Below, piece after piece: positions 12,590 through 24,294 of a DNA stretch of 64,000 nucleotides. The position numbers and the translations under genes are program-made. The notes below the pieces were generated by a model. The model saw only the letters and a list, made by a program, of their open reading frames with translations. It had not been told where the DNA came from and searched no databases. Every line of letters starts with the position of its first letter. Within the stretch, counting starts at the first letter, position 1. The stretch comes from Ectobius pallidus (Eukaryota; Arthropoda; Insecta; Blattodea; Ectobiidae), in contig CAXKWD010000006.1 of the NCBI GenBank assembly GCA_964059195.1, positions 135,406,039 through 135,470,038 of the forward strand, read 5' to 3'.

Positions 12590-14469
12590 TGTAATAAGGC
12601 CTACCATTTTTCTCTTTCGTAGAAATACTAAGAAGGATAACTTACTTTTATGTGGTCATGTCTTGTACCAACTAAAGATCGTCTACCTCACGAATAACAC
12701 CATTTCCTTATTACCAAGTTTGGTTTCCCTCACCCCCACTCATTCGTATTTCCGGTTTTGCTACAACGGGTCGCCCTATGCCCAAAATTATAGGCTTTTT
12801 GTCTCTAAAATCAAACTACAGAGAATGGATGAGAAAAAGTTTTGAGACCAGAGGAAGGAAGAGGAGGACTGTTGCATACAAAGATTTAGAATGACATAAT
12901 GTTAGTTCGTGATCTTTACTGTTGGAAAGACGAAAATACTATATTCCGGTCTTCCAGAAACATTCGGAGCGAGCAAACGTTAATACAGGGCTTGAACTGG
13001 AGTTTAAATTCGATCTGTCGAGCTTAGAATTAATGAGTCCCAGGGGCGGAGGTGACCAGACAGATTATCCTCATAAATATTGAGAATGTTAAAAATTTAC
13101 AGTCCCGGCCTGACAGGATTTAGATATCCTCATGAGGCATGGAGTGGGGTTGGAGCAACCTCCAGCGAATTCATTCAAATAACCCATAAGAAAAACTTCA
13201 AAATATTAAAGGTTTCTAAAATTTGATTATAAAAGTCATAGTTCGCTTAAGGTAGGCCTATATGCTAATTTATTTATGATATATGCTATCTGTAGAACGA
13301 GTTTTCAACATGAGGGGATTTTTTGATGTCTCCTGAATACAAAAATATAATTTTCGGAAACTTGTCTTATCTGTGAACAGTACAGCTCAAAACGTAAACT
13401 TGTATAAAATTAAAGATTATATCTTATATTTTGAAGATACTCAAGTATCTTTCGGGATTGTGATTTGAACCGTGGCGACGGCTATCCTTTACTTTTACTA
13501 CAACTTTACATGAAGAAAATTTCATTGTTTGCTATTTATTCGAAAACTCTTTTAGCGATTTGTCTAAATTTTGTGCTCAAATCGAATTTATTAAGATCTA
13601 ACATTTCTGATGAAACATGATTTATATAAATTATCTGAAAAATAACTTTTTTTCTTTGTTGGCCCTTCACCACCTCCGAAGCCTTCATCCAAAGGCCATA
13701 AGGCCTATTGCTCTATTTTCCTTTCTTGTATGTCCTAAATGGATGGGGAAATATATGTGTTGAGCTGGATTTTTACATCAACAATAATAGAACTATGTAT
13801 TTTCGCTGTGTTCAGTCATCTGTCTCGCTGGGTTCGTGTCTCCGATCCGTTATTCACCTGATAAAGTAAGGGAAACCCTAGATAACCTCACTATGAGGGT
13901 TCACCCATAGCAGCCGGGTCACTTAGGGAAATTATTGCCTACTTTGTGCTCGGTTCTCCCCAGGAGCCTAAGCATTCTCTTAAAATGCGTCTCATTATCG
14001 CTTAGTCTCAATTCCGGTTTTTCTAAGCGTTGTCTATTTCCTATTGCTTTCCGACACCTATTTAATTACGTGTGTCGCGAAGTATTTTAAGGTTTCTATC
14101 GCTGATTTTGAGCTCTGGCGGCCAGTTTTCTCTCCCTTGCCTTGCTACCTGGATAAGATTCGTTGTGCCTCTCTATATCTAACACATTGTAAGATACATT
14201 GTGTCGAGTTCACAGTCTTCACGGTAGAAGAGATAGTAAATCCTCTGAAAGATCGAACGTAATTAGGTTTGGTGTGATGTATCCGTGCCCCGAGAACTAT
14301 GACGTCGCGTAATCTATCGTTATATGTTTCAGTTTGAGTCTATCTCGAACGCTGGTAAAGTAACTCTTCGTATCTGAAAGATAACTATAGGCTATTCGTC
14401 TTGTCAGGAAACTTTTCCCGGTTTGATTTAGTGAATAATTTGACTCTACCTAGGTATATGAGGCTTATA
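12590..14469. other. Unassigned sequence
   Basis: Only short spurious frames are seen (12663-12845 and 14044-14262 plus). The text around 13850-14000 is GC-richer than its neighbours and could be an old SINE body, but I found no second copy or box motif. Confidence 0.4.
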
Positions 14470-15331
14470 CCCGGTTTCTATAAACTCGCGAAATACCTAT
14501 GGGTAAATTATCCAATGGACAACTTAGTTCCAGAATCACCCACCAGAGCACTAATGGTATAATGAGGAAATAAAAAAATAATATATACTACCATGCCGGG
14601 GATCGAACAGTGGACCTCTTGAACCGTAATCCAGCACGCTGACAATGAGCTACGGTGAACACTGAGAACACATCTTGAATAACAGAGATGTAATTCTTTC
14701 AGCCTATGATTCCACTACTGCAAGTCAAGACATGGTTTTGCAATATATATCATACTAATTAGTTCGGAAGAACATTATCTTCATATAAATACTACTACTG
14801 TCGAGATCTAATGCGTAAGAGGAAGGAAAAATGAGAAGTACGACTCTAGTTTGCAATGTTTGCACACTCAGTGCTACCAAATACCGGCAAATACAGTCAT
14901 TAGCGACAATGTACGGTACATGAAAATTTCAATAAGAAATATGTATATAAATTCTGATAAGGCCATCCTATTACGGAGAAACAAAGTCAACATTACAGAT
15001 CATCTCAGCACTTCTAAAACTATATTTTACAGGTACTGCAATCCGTGCACGTCCGCCATATTTATCCTACGAGAGGTTAAATTTTATCCAGCCATCAATG
15101 AAAGGATAAATTAACCCAAAGATTTACCCTTGGAAAGATCTAGCCCTAGTTTATAGAAACATTTTTTCTCTCATTTTCATATTTACCCAGTGGACTTTTA
15201 TCTAGAAACTCGCCAAAACTGTGTGTGATCGTTATCTTTAAATTATTTCTGTTCGTAAGAGTTTTCCTTGTGTAAATTCTGTTCATGGGATAATTTACCC
15301 ATAGGTAATTCGCGAGTTTATAGAAACCGGG
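14470..15331. mobile_element. Inverted-repeat DNA element of about 860 bp
   Basis: The left arm at 14470-14513 contains CCCGGTTTCTATAAACTCGC followed by AATACCTATGGGTAAATTAT. The right arm at about 15285-15331 is its reverse complement with few mismatches. Degraded versions of the same text occur inside near 15149-15165 and 15195-15217. A tRNA-SINE is inserted at 14591-14660 and the region just beyond it. No target duplication is certain. It behaves like a nonautonomous DNA transposon, but the two inverted copies of a short repeat could also have arrived separately. Confidence 0.6.
14591..14660 (-). mobile_element. tRNA-SINE head, minus strand
   Basis: On the minus strand this reads GTAGCTCATTGTCAGCGTGC (A-box-like) and then CTGTTCGATCCCCGGCATGG (B box plus T stem). 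The 3' body runs left into AT-rich sequence, ending no farther than about 14540. It lies between the arms of the inverted-repeat element and so probably inserted into it. Confidence 0.65.
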
Positions 15332-16310
15332 CATTAGACAACTGAATGCGCGCTCCCACATTGTGGTCTTATAATGAATGGTAGAGGAAGTTATATTGCA
15401 CATCAGAGTTTTATTGTAAGTATACTCTCTATTTCAAACTCTGCCAAAAAATTATTTTTATTTTAACACCATTCCACCTTTTGAAGGGCGCTGTACTTCG
15501 ACTGTAACCATTACTGCTATTCTCTTTACGAGGCGGTGGTACTTTCAGGTAACCACCATTTCTTATTTTTACTGATCGGGGTAACCGGCAATCCTGTATG
15601 GTTATTCTAGCTGGAATAGACTAGTTACGAACTATTTTGTTCATATTATTATTGGCTCGCAAGCGAAGGTTCAAGTTATTTTGTTGCTCCTAGGTTCCCA
15701 TGATTTCTACTGTGCGATAAATTTTATTGCAATGACATTATTTTTAACCTTTTTACTGATACTGACGTATAAATTCGTCACATAAGAAAATTCTTTAAAA
15801 GCAGATATATGATTAATGAAATATTGCTTTAATTAAAGTGTGAGGATTTTCATCCGCGTGTTAATGTTTTCATTTACAGAGAACAGCTATTCTACTGAAA
15901 ATTTCCTCATCGATTTTTAAACTTAGAGTGCACTGATGATTTCACTTAATAATCGCTTATGTCAATTTAATACAACTCTGAAAGGATTAATATTTATTAT
16001 GCTTTAATATTTTGAATGTTCAGGCTATTGTATGCCTGCCATGTAGATTTATAATATTAGAAGATTAGAGTAGGGATTTTCTTCTTTTCAATGTTGGTTC
16101 TTTCGCGTGACCACTGCCCTGCTAAACAGTTTCCAGCAAACTAGCGTGACGCTTATTCTCTCATGATGTAGTTGTGATTTTCAGAATAATTTGTAAAGAG
16201 ATGGTTTTCATTACGATTACCAAAAATGTAGAAAAATACGTAGGCTACATTGAGTCAAGAGGAGATTATGGACTTTTTGGGATTAAATAAGGAAGATTCA
16301 AGGGATGGTG
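15332..16310. other. Unassigned sequence
   Basis: No supported feature was seen. The 85-codon minus frame at 15146-15403 crosses the right arm of the inverted-repeat element and is not a gene. Confidence 0.45.
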
Positions 16311-16557
16311 CTGTGTATAATCACCATCTTCTTCTTTTGTCTTCAATCCTTGGATTGGTTTGCAGCGATTCTCCATTCTGATCTTCTTTCTGCCTTCCTT
16401 TTTAATTCTTTGTATGTCTTACAATTCATGCCATCCTTAATTTGTTCCATGCACTGTAGTCTTGCTCTTCCTTTGCTATTCTTGCCTTCAAATTTCTTTC
16501 TCTGCTTTTGCTTTCTCATAAACTTCCTCATTGGTAATTTTATCGATCCAGCTAATT
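16311..16557 (-). pseudogene. Non-LTR retrotransposon ORF2 C-terminal relic
   Basis: Translated on the minus strand, the fragment starts with KISWIDKITNEEVYEKAKAE, then shifts frame and continues with GKNSKGRARLQCMEQIKDGM, KTYKELKRKAERRSEWR and NQSKD before the stop. The order of an ITNEEV block, a GRxRLQ block with QIKxDM, and an ExRxxWRxxxNQSKD ending is the usual C-terminal tail after the reverse transcriptase of many arthropod LINEs. The segment joining the first block to the second is missing, so the copy is deleted as well as frameshifted and 5'-truncated. Confidence 0.75.
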
Positions 16558-16724
16558 TTTAGCATTTTTCAGTAGCACCATGTTTCAAATGTTTCTATTC
16601 TTCTTCTTTATAATCACCATGATTATATATAATCACCACATATTTCATAAAACAGAACATAAATTTACCTATATTTTATTATACTGATTTTTAAGTTATT
16701 TTATGTGCAGATTGTCCCAAAATC

Positions 16725-16775
16725 TGGGAGCCTCAACCTCCTGGAACCCTCTGGGTTACTAAAAAGTAATAAACC
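16725..16775 (+). mobile_element. SINE family S3, 3' end fragment
   Basis: AAAATCTGGGAGCCTCAACC followed by CTGGAACCCTCTGGG matches the 3' part of the S3 SINE at 59175-59475 (plus) and at 38399-38668 (minus). Only about 50 bp remain and the tRNA head is absent. Confidence 0.7.
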
Positions 16776-16779
16776 ACAT

Positions 16780-19138
16780 ACCCCACTAGGAGTTGTCTTA
16801 CTATGTTGAATATTTTGTTGAGGTTATGAAATTTGTTCGCATCGTACACGGAATTATTCCATCGTGAGCTAAATGGAAATACGTAAATATAACAAAAAAT
16901 AATTCAGCCATGTTGCCAGGGTAATGCGGAATATGACGGGAAACCAACAGAAAGTAGCATTGGAGAATTATTCGTAGTGGCACTCGCTCGATCTTCATAT
17001 AAAGCTAAGAAAGCGCCATTACTCCGGTCTATGGTCGCTCGTTTCCTCGCCTGGAATTGTATCGCTTGCAAGATATAATATCAGTGGCACATATTCACGG
17101 AGCAGCTTTATTGTATTACATTTTCCCAAGGCATTATCTGAGTGGCAAACAGTAAGAACAGTGATAGTAACCCATCCCCTTTGCTTTATAGGTTGCAACG
17201 CATCTTAGTTGGAATGTGCGCTATTTCTCGAATGACTTGGCCCTTTTATCAGGCAACCACGCTCCGCTTCACATTGCTACTGTTGTGTTGTGTTGTGTTA
17301 GGTTAGCTAAGTGTGTTGTTTCTCAGGTCAGTTGTCCTGTTTCCACATAATCTTGCTCTGCGTTCAGAATGTTATGCATAATTCAAACGAATTAAGCCCA
17401 TATACAATAGCCTAATGTTAAAAACCATATTGGTTGTACCGTTGAGCTCGATCAATAAAATAATTATATAAAACCTTAATCTTAACCTTTTAAATTATTT
17501 ATTTAGCTTAGGCCTTTCAGTTTCATACAACCATCATCAGGGCTTCTTCTTTTGTTGAATTGCATAAAAACACTGAATGTGTTTTAATAAAAGCGTAATT
17601 GTTGATTAAAATCACTAAAACTTAAGGTCTTAAAACAGTAGTAGGCTAAAATGTACTTCTTCGTTCACACAAAAAAGAAGGCTGTATTGCAGCAGTTATC
17701 AGTTGCCTCAGCCTCATTAAAAGTTGCTCTAATTCACGAGGAAAGACTTAAAAGCTAAGTCTGTGTATGTATGAAATGAGTAGCCTATGAATTCAACTAC
17801 CGTTGAAGATTACAAAGTAAAATGTTTGAAATAAGAGATTTTACCTTTTCGTATAATATGTCATATATTAGGCTATATTATATTATACTTTTTACGCAAT
17901 TCGTTAAAAAGTATATCTTTAGATCCGTTTTCGAGAAAATCCCGAAATGTTCAATTCTCTTCACCTAAAGTGTATAAAATTAAGAAAAAGTCGTTGCCGT
18001 GCCTTGCAGCATCCCCGAAGGAAACTCAATCCAAATAAAATCTGATAACAATACACTCATGTAACCTACTTTACCCTATTTACAGGAAACACAGTTCTCT
18101 CACTTTACATTCTGATATAAAATTAGAGGTTATGTTGCAAAGAATGCGTATTCAGTTGTCTCATCCTCAGGTTCAATTCTTTGCCGTGCGAGACTCAAGA
18201 TTGTAGTTTTCCATAAATAGTGGCTTGTTATATACCTATCAGAGATACTTTTACGAACAATTTGTTCAAATAAAAGTGTTAGCTATTAGTGTAAGTACCT
18301 TGTGTACAAAATTTAATAAAAAAAACATTAGAGCCGTTTGAGATAATCGCGAAAAATAAAATTTCCTTACTGTGAGGTGACATTAAAAGGAGAAAGTCGT
18401 CGCCAATCTTAGTCTTACATTTTCAGAAATATAACATTTTGTTTATAAGATTTATAAACATTCATAAAGATTCACAGTGTTTATTTGTATAGTATGTTCA
18501 TAAAATTACTGTTAATAATTGATAGTACAATATGATGTAAAAAATCACATAAGATATCAGAGAATATGTGTTTGCAATTTAAAAAGTTAAAAATTATTTA
18601 CAATTATAAGGAACAATATTGTTCGTTGATATAATACAATTTGAATTAAAATTTATCTTAGTATGTTACAATTTAAAAAATGTATCAAAAGCCTATAGGA
18701 ATGTTTTGATTGAAATATAAGTTTAAAGAACATACATGTTAGTCAAAATTATTTAACTTAATATAAGTAGCGTCCTTGTATGTTATAAACAGATTATAAA
18801 GTATCTTGTGTATTTGTGCACACGCAGATAGTCTAGATAACTGTGTTAAAACAGTTATGTTGAATGATATAGAATAACTTAGTTAAGTTTGTGTCCTTTT
18901 GTGTAACAAACAAATTTCTTAAATGTTTGAGTGCACTTGTATAAGCCGTGTACTTACAGTATTAAGCATAATATTAAAATGTCCTATTTGTTGAAATTCT
19001 TCTTTTCTCTTTTATTCTTTATTCTTTCTTCCTATCTTGGGGTTGTTTCGTAATGTTGTCTAATGTTTCGTCTTACAATTTCAGAAATATAACATTTTGT
19101 TTACAAGATTTTTCGTTCTCGAGCCACGCACAGACATA
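16780..19138. other. Unassigned AT-rich sequence with a 40-bp direct repeat
   Basis: A block of about 40 bp containing TTTCAGAAATATAACATTTT occurs at 18411-18451 and again at 19070-19111, about 660 bp apart in the same orientation. The regions around 17930 and 18330 also look distantly alike (a CGTTTTCGAGAAAAT or CGTTTGAGATAAT motif followed later by AAAGTCGTCGCC-type text). A short TGTTG run lies at 17281-17300. No coding sequence was recognised. Confidence 0.45.
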
Positions 19139-19140
19139 CT

Positions 19141-19162
19141 CACACACACACACACACACACA
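19141..19162. repeat. (CA)n microsatellite
   Basis: About 11 uninterrupted CA dinucleotides. Confidence 0.95.
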
Positions 19163-19265
19163 GAAATACGCACAATCATCTTTCTCAAAATAGAATTTTT
19201 GAATTCAGGGGACCTCGAAACGTGTATTTATATTAAAATAACGATATCAAATTTTGGGCTAGAAC

Positions 19266-19709
19266 TAGGGATGGGTCGATACCAGATTTTCTCGATACTC
19301 GATACTCGATACCGATACATTATTTTTTTCTCGATACTCGATACTTCGATACTAGATACCTTCAACGTTTCCAGTTTCAATAAATAGCTACATTAAAAAT
19401 TAAAATTTGAGAGAACTGTGTAATACCAATAAAATTAATTAGTCTGCATATTTAATGAGACAAAATTTAATATCATCAGTAGCCTATAATTATTTTTAAA
19501 CTCTACATTAAAACTAAAATTAGTTTTTTAAACAGTCCACTTACAAGTTTTTGTTAAAAAATACTAGCATTCTCACTTAATTGCTGAATTGCAAAATTAC
19601 AAAAGTATCGAAAAAGTATCGAGCGAGTTTTCTGAAGTATCGTTCGATGCCGATACCATGCAAGTATCGAGAGTATCGAGGTATCGAAAGTATCGAGGAC
19701 CCATCCCTA
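19266..19709. mobile_element. hAT-superfamily MITE, 444 bp, 8-bp target duplication
   Basis: The element starts TAGGGATGGGTC and ends with the reverse complement GACCCATCCCTA. It is flanked by GCTAGAAC on both sides (19258-19265 and 19710-19717), an exact 8-bp target duplication typical of hAT. Both subterminal regions are packed with copies of TCGATACTCGATAC and GTATCGA in opposite orientation, which are likely transposase binding repeats. The interior is AT-rich with no transposase remnant, so it is nonautonomous. The intact duplication and termini suggest moderate age. Confidence 0.93.
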
Positions 19710-19719
19710 GCTAGAACAC

Positions 19720-20439
19720 AATACTTCCTCTACTGTTTTACCTATTTTATGGGTAGAGGAAGTAAAAATATCCTATATTTGTGAATATCCTTTTGTGAAG
19801 TCTGTTAAAACGATTAATTATTTAAATTGTCGTTACCTAATATAAGTGGAATACAAAATGTGTTTCAAGAGAAATAGAAACAGTATATCAAGATTACTCT
19901 ATGTGTACTATGAGTAACCTAGGTTACATAGTGTCCACTTTCCACTAAATTGACCAGTTGCAGGAACAGTAGTGTCATCAATCTCACCTTACCAAATGGA
20001 GTGGTTCAATGACTGTGGGTCTACTCATTTATCAAGGAGAGTTCGCTTCGATTCTCCGCAACTATTCAACATCAATGGTCCCTGCTCTACTAACATTCAG
20101 CTGAAAGTTATTATTATGCTTAACCGATAATAGGGATAATAAAATGGTTATTTGCGTTAGTCTTTTTACACAAACTACAGAACGTTGAATGATATATTGA
20201 GGTATACTCCAAGTTACTACTTTAGATTTTAGCTGAAAGGCCATTGTATTGTCAAGAAACACTGTGGGCATAAATTTTCGTAATATATTTATCAGTAAAC
20301 GCATTCTTCAACCTCATTCCAGCCAATAGGGATAAGCTTAGGAAACGCGAAATCCAACGAAAAAGTACCGTTTTCTTTTATGATAACTTGTTCCATGAAT
20401 CATTCCAGCATAATCTATAATGTAATCTACAACCTTTAG
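19720..20439. other. Unassigned sequence
   Basis: No supported feature; the 80-codon minus frame at 20062-20304 shows no recognisable domain. Confidence 0.45.
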
Positions 20440-20875
20440 AATATCTACAGTATAAGTATTTTTAAAAATCTATCCTTTAATTTTTTTTCCATTAAAATAT
20501 ATATATATATATTTAAAAATAAACTATTAATGTTAAATGAATGATTGTAGATAGTGTTGTTTATATGATATTAACAAATACACAGAAAAATAATTATTCA
20601 GAAATATTGATGTTTGTGGAAGTTACCAAGGAAACGGCATTTCAGTGCATGAAACGTGACTGCCATTTTGAAACGATAATTACTCGTAACTGTGACAGTT
20701 TGATTAATTTTGAAAATAGTATACAATTGCAAAAGTACTCAATAAAGAGTATGCCAAAATGCAAGATTGTAGAGCAATTCACTACTGAGGGAAAAAAAAT
20801 GAAATTAGCCTATTTCTCACCTATGAATAGCATCCGAAAACTGTATGTCCCCCCCCCCTTAACTCTGGGACAGAC
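20440..20875 (+). repeat. Dispersed repeat R1, longest copy
   Basis: This copy carries a left part (TATCTACAGTATAAGTATTT, then an AT tract, then AAACTATTAATGTT and ATAGTGTTGTT) and a right part (GGAAACGGCATTTCAGTGCA, then AAAATAGTATACAATTG, then CTGTATGTCCCCCC). The right part recurs in reverse at 28640-28960 and partly at 35935-36030. The left part recurs at 28995-29135. The 144-codon frame at 20541-20975 spans it, but the matching region at 28640-28960 has unrelated frames with indels, so it is not a gene. The terminal C run probably marks an element end. Confidence 0.7.
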
Positions 20876-21039
20876 TATAATAATTACTCGCTTCATTCCG
20901 TTTATAATTTCCTCCGTTGTGAATGCCCAGCAGTCCAACTTAAGGACGGATCATGTGTTTCAGACAGTGAGATAGGCCTATATAAACATACCACAATTAC
21001 AATGCTGTTTACATAAACTAAGATTCAATTAAATGAAAG

Positions 21040-21345
21040 ATTTATGGACAGGTTTAGTCAGAGTGAAAAATCCAATGCCACAGCCGGGATTTGAACCAGG
21101 ATCTTCGGCTCTCCGTGCTGCTGCTCTACCATTGAGTTACAATGGCAACGTGCCGGTACGCCTGGTGGTATAGCGGAATGTGTGAGTCAGTTGGAGAATT
21201 TAATATTGCACTGGCACGTTGCCTTGGCAGCACAAAGGTAGAGCAGCGACACGGAGAGCCGAAGATCCTAGTTCAAATCCCGGTTATGGCATTGATTTTT
21301 TCAGTCTGACTCAACCTTTCTACCTTAGCCTACACACGGCCAGAA
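21040..21345. mobile_element. Head-to-head tRNA-SINE pair (family S5)
   Basis: A tRNA-like domain on the minus strand (21077-21146) faces one on the plus strand (21221-21290). The 74 bp between them includes GTGAGTCAGTTGGAGAATTT. Each domain keeps the arms of a tRNA: an acceptor-like GCC..GG/..ATGGC, an anticodon arm with CGGAGAGCCG, and GTTCAAATCC. The same spacer text sits upstream of the S5 tRNA domain at 43400-43440, so it is part of the element. The family tail with CACACGGCCAG follows at about 21332-21343. The two arms can fold into a long hairpin. Confidence 0.85.
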
Positions 21346-23074
21346 TGAAAGAATTATCATTCGAGATTTATGGAAACTTTTTGTGCTCTCGGGAAAATTT
21401 TAAAACATGTACTAACGGCAAAACTCTGGTTTTAGATCGAATACGATACTTCATCCGGATTCTGCATGTATGGATAGAGAATGTAAAAAATAATTACATT
21501 GGTTGATTAATTTAAATGTATTAACATTTGAAAACATTTCTCCCATAGTAATATTGAGTACAATGTATACGTAGTGAATTTTGTATGTGACAAGCTGTTT
21601 TTCAATAACAGTGACTGAATAATTGTATTAAATACGAAATGAAAACACTATCCTTGACATAAAAACATTGTAATTTGTATATTCGCCTGAAGCACTGTTT
21701 TCTCTCTGCTATTTGTGTTTGTGAACAGACGTACCAGACTAGTGGAAAAAGTGCATTGAATAAAAACTCTAGAGAGGAAATTATAAATTCCACTGTATAA
21801 AACCCCGTGAAAAAAAATCCGCAGATTCTTATGGTTTTGTATGCCCGTAATTAAATTCACTATTATCGGATTTGAAGTTAATCTTCTTGTTGGAAAGTAT
21901 TTGAGGTTATCGGAAAGTGAGGGTAGTTCTCACCACAACACAGCGGCGCTGCCAGTTCTTAGTCCATTACAGAAATGAGTTCCAGCCAATAGTAATAAAG
22001 TTAAGCCTCTAGAGAGGCCGATACTTGCCTGAGAATTGGCTAGTTCACTTTTGTAATGAATAGAAAGGTTCCTCTAATTAGGTAGGCTGAACTACATATT
22101 AAATAATATTGTTACATGTCTCCATCAGGTTTAGTCCTTGAACTTGAAACATATTCTGAATCTGTAGAATTTAGGTTCATTACATTATATCTACAGAACT
22201 ATGAGAATCTCCTAGAATTTAACGCTTAGGCAGTGTGGGAAGAATCCATAGGTAATTTTTCACTGCAGTAACTTCTTCGCAAACCCTCCTCCTTCCAGTT
22301 ATGCCCGTCAGAAGGAAAAGCCAACATATTACGTCGGAAAGAAGCATCAATTTAAATTATAATAAATAGACCCCATTGCTTACGCCGTTAGGGCAGAATA
22401 GATTAGGGAAGTTGCTCTGATTAATGCATAATTTTTCCAAATCATTGTCGTTTTTATCTCCAGCGTTGCCTCATTCGTCTGTTGTCTGACGGAGGTAACA
22501 TAGAAAATTAAACGCAGTGCGTCATAGCAGACAGATGATAAACTGGGAAACCTATGAACTTTACCCGGCCTGATTTAGAGCGTCATATGATGACGGCTTC
22601 AAACAATTTTACACAAAAAAGGGAACTAGATTTATACTTTGACTCTGAATAAAGTTAACTCGCAGTAGTTTAGCGGGTTCTACTCTGCTGCAGCAGAAAA
22701 GTATGTCTGTTTACCAAGCACTGGATTTTCTCTTCACTTAGAGTTGTTCCTAGTAACTGTTATCAGCGCGAAAAGGAGAGTTACTGTTATCGGTTTCTTC
22801 CCTTCATAACTGTCCTGAAAGGGGAAAACATATCAGTTATCCGAAAATAAAAGAAGGAATCCCGTTAATCATAGGTAATATAACGAGAAGTCCGGAATTT
22901 ATCTTGAGAGAATCCGTATCTCGAGTTGCATTTTACTGTAACTATTTAGCAAATACTCGTAGAATTAAACATCTAATGGATTTTATCAAAACCACGTAAA
23001 TTATAACACATCGCTATTTGTTTCTTGTAAGCGAGATAGCCTATTATGGAACTATATATATATAATACTTCGAT
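21346..23074. other. Unassigned sequence
   Basis: No supported gene or repeat. Short frames at 21602-21860 (minus) show no recognisable domain. Confidence 0.45.
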
Positions 23075-23086
23075 AGTTTCACCATG

Positions 23087-23325
23087 GTCAACCGCCGTGG
23101 GTGAGTCGGTAGCTCGCCTGCCTTCCACTCCGTCTGCCCGGGTTCGATTCCCGGTCGGGGACTTTTCAGTAGTGAAAAAAATCCTTTCCCGGGTTCAGGA
23201 TTGGGTGTGTGTGTGTCCTTAGGTTTAAGTAGGTAGGGGACTGGCGCACCCCGGTAACAAATCCGCTGTGAATATCCCCTTACGGGATCACCAGGGGTAG
23301 CTCGCGAGCCTGAGGAATAACTTTA
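23087..23325 (+). mobile_element. tRNA-derived SINE S2 with 12-bp target duplication
   Basis: The head reads GGTGAGTCGGTAGCTCGCCT (A box) and GGGTTCGATTCCCGGTC (B box). The body contains TTTTCAGTAGTGAAAAAAAT, CCGGGTTCAGGATTGGGTGT, GGGACTGGCGCACC and a terminal ACCAGGGGTAGCTCGCGAGC. AGTTTCACCATG flanks both ends (23075-23086 and 23326-23337), the mark of LINE-type retrotransposition. A second copy on the minus strand is at 49291-49522. The intact duplication suggests a fairly recent insertion. It landed next to dispersed repeat E. Confidence 0.93.
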
Positions 23326-23337
23326 AGTTTCACCATG

Positions 23338-23455
23338 AGCGATAGTCGCGCTTGGTACGACTTCTTCATTAGCAGTTTTATGTTTTAAATTGACTTCCTT
23401 AGTATAACTAATAATATCGTCTTACTAAGAGTATTATACAAGATTTTAAGTACTT
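23338..23455. repeat. Dispersed repeat E, copy 2
   Basis: This has the same order of blocks as 8100-8215 (GTCGCGCTTGG, ACGACTT, AATTGACTTCCT, TATAACTAATAAT, ATCGTCTTACTAAGAGTATT). It starts right after the target duplication of the S2 SINE, so the SINE inserted at or near its left edge. Confidence 0.65.
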
Positions 23456-23459
23456 TGAC

Positions 23460-24239
23460 TTATTTGGAGTTGTATAACTAAATGTAGGAATAAGAAACAT
23501 TCTTGACCCTTTCAGAGCCGAATGTGTAAGGGTAGGGTAATTCCGGGAGAGACGGTCATGCGGGGGAGACGACCAATCGCTCTGATTTCAAGGCCGATAA
23601 ACATATTTGAACGTAACTTGGTAGGCGGCAAGCTTTTGGTACTAATAGTCGATTGTTGAACACCTGCGCTGTTTATATTTAGAAATTCGCGATTTATATA
23701 ACATTATTGTTTTCTAACTGGCCATTTATTTATTGTATGTTGAATGAAATAAGCAGAAGTTCGACATTATTACTAACAGTTAAACGATACTCACTGTGTG
23801 AGGTGAGTGAACCTTATATATTTCACTTGTATTACGTGTTCTGTTCTAAACTTTTAAATTATTAACTACTGAGTATGGCCATCTCACCTTTACAAATAGG
23901 AGAGATGGCCCACTTCTTTTCCGGGAGAGTTGGCCAACAACTTAAGAGCCATATTTTCAAGATATTCTGATTTTTTCTAACGCGAAATGTAAAAATTTTC
24001 TCTTAAGACTAATTTCCATCGCTTCTCAATTACTTATTTATTTTTATTGCTAGGGAAATGACATAAACGAACCTATTAATACGTACACCTTAATGAAACA
24101 ATTTTGAAAATCCAATCCGGAAAGATATATGTAAATAGAGACGACTTTGACAGTGTACCCCTAATTGAATACATTATTAAATTCATTTTCAAAATTATTT
24201 ATGTGCTTAAAAAGTGGATTGGACTCATGTTTCTATGCC

Positions 24240-24294
<55 letters not shown>

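Noticed and set aside
17281..17312. TGTTG run followed by TTAGGTTAG as an insect telomere tract
   Set aside because: Fewer than two TTAGG units are present; chance extension of a short microsatellite.
20541..20975. 144-codon plus frame as a gene
   Set aside because: It lies within dispersed repeat R1, and the matching copy at 28640-28960 has indels that break the frame.
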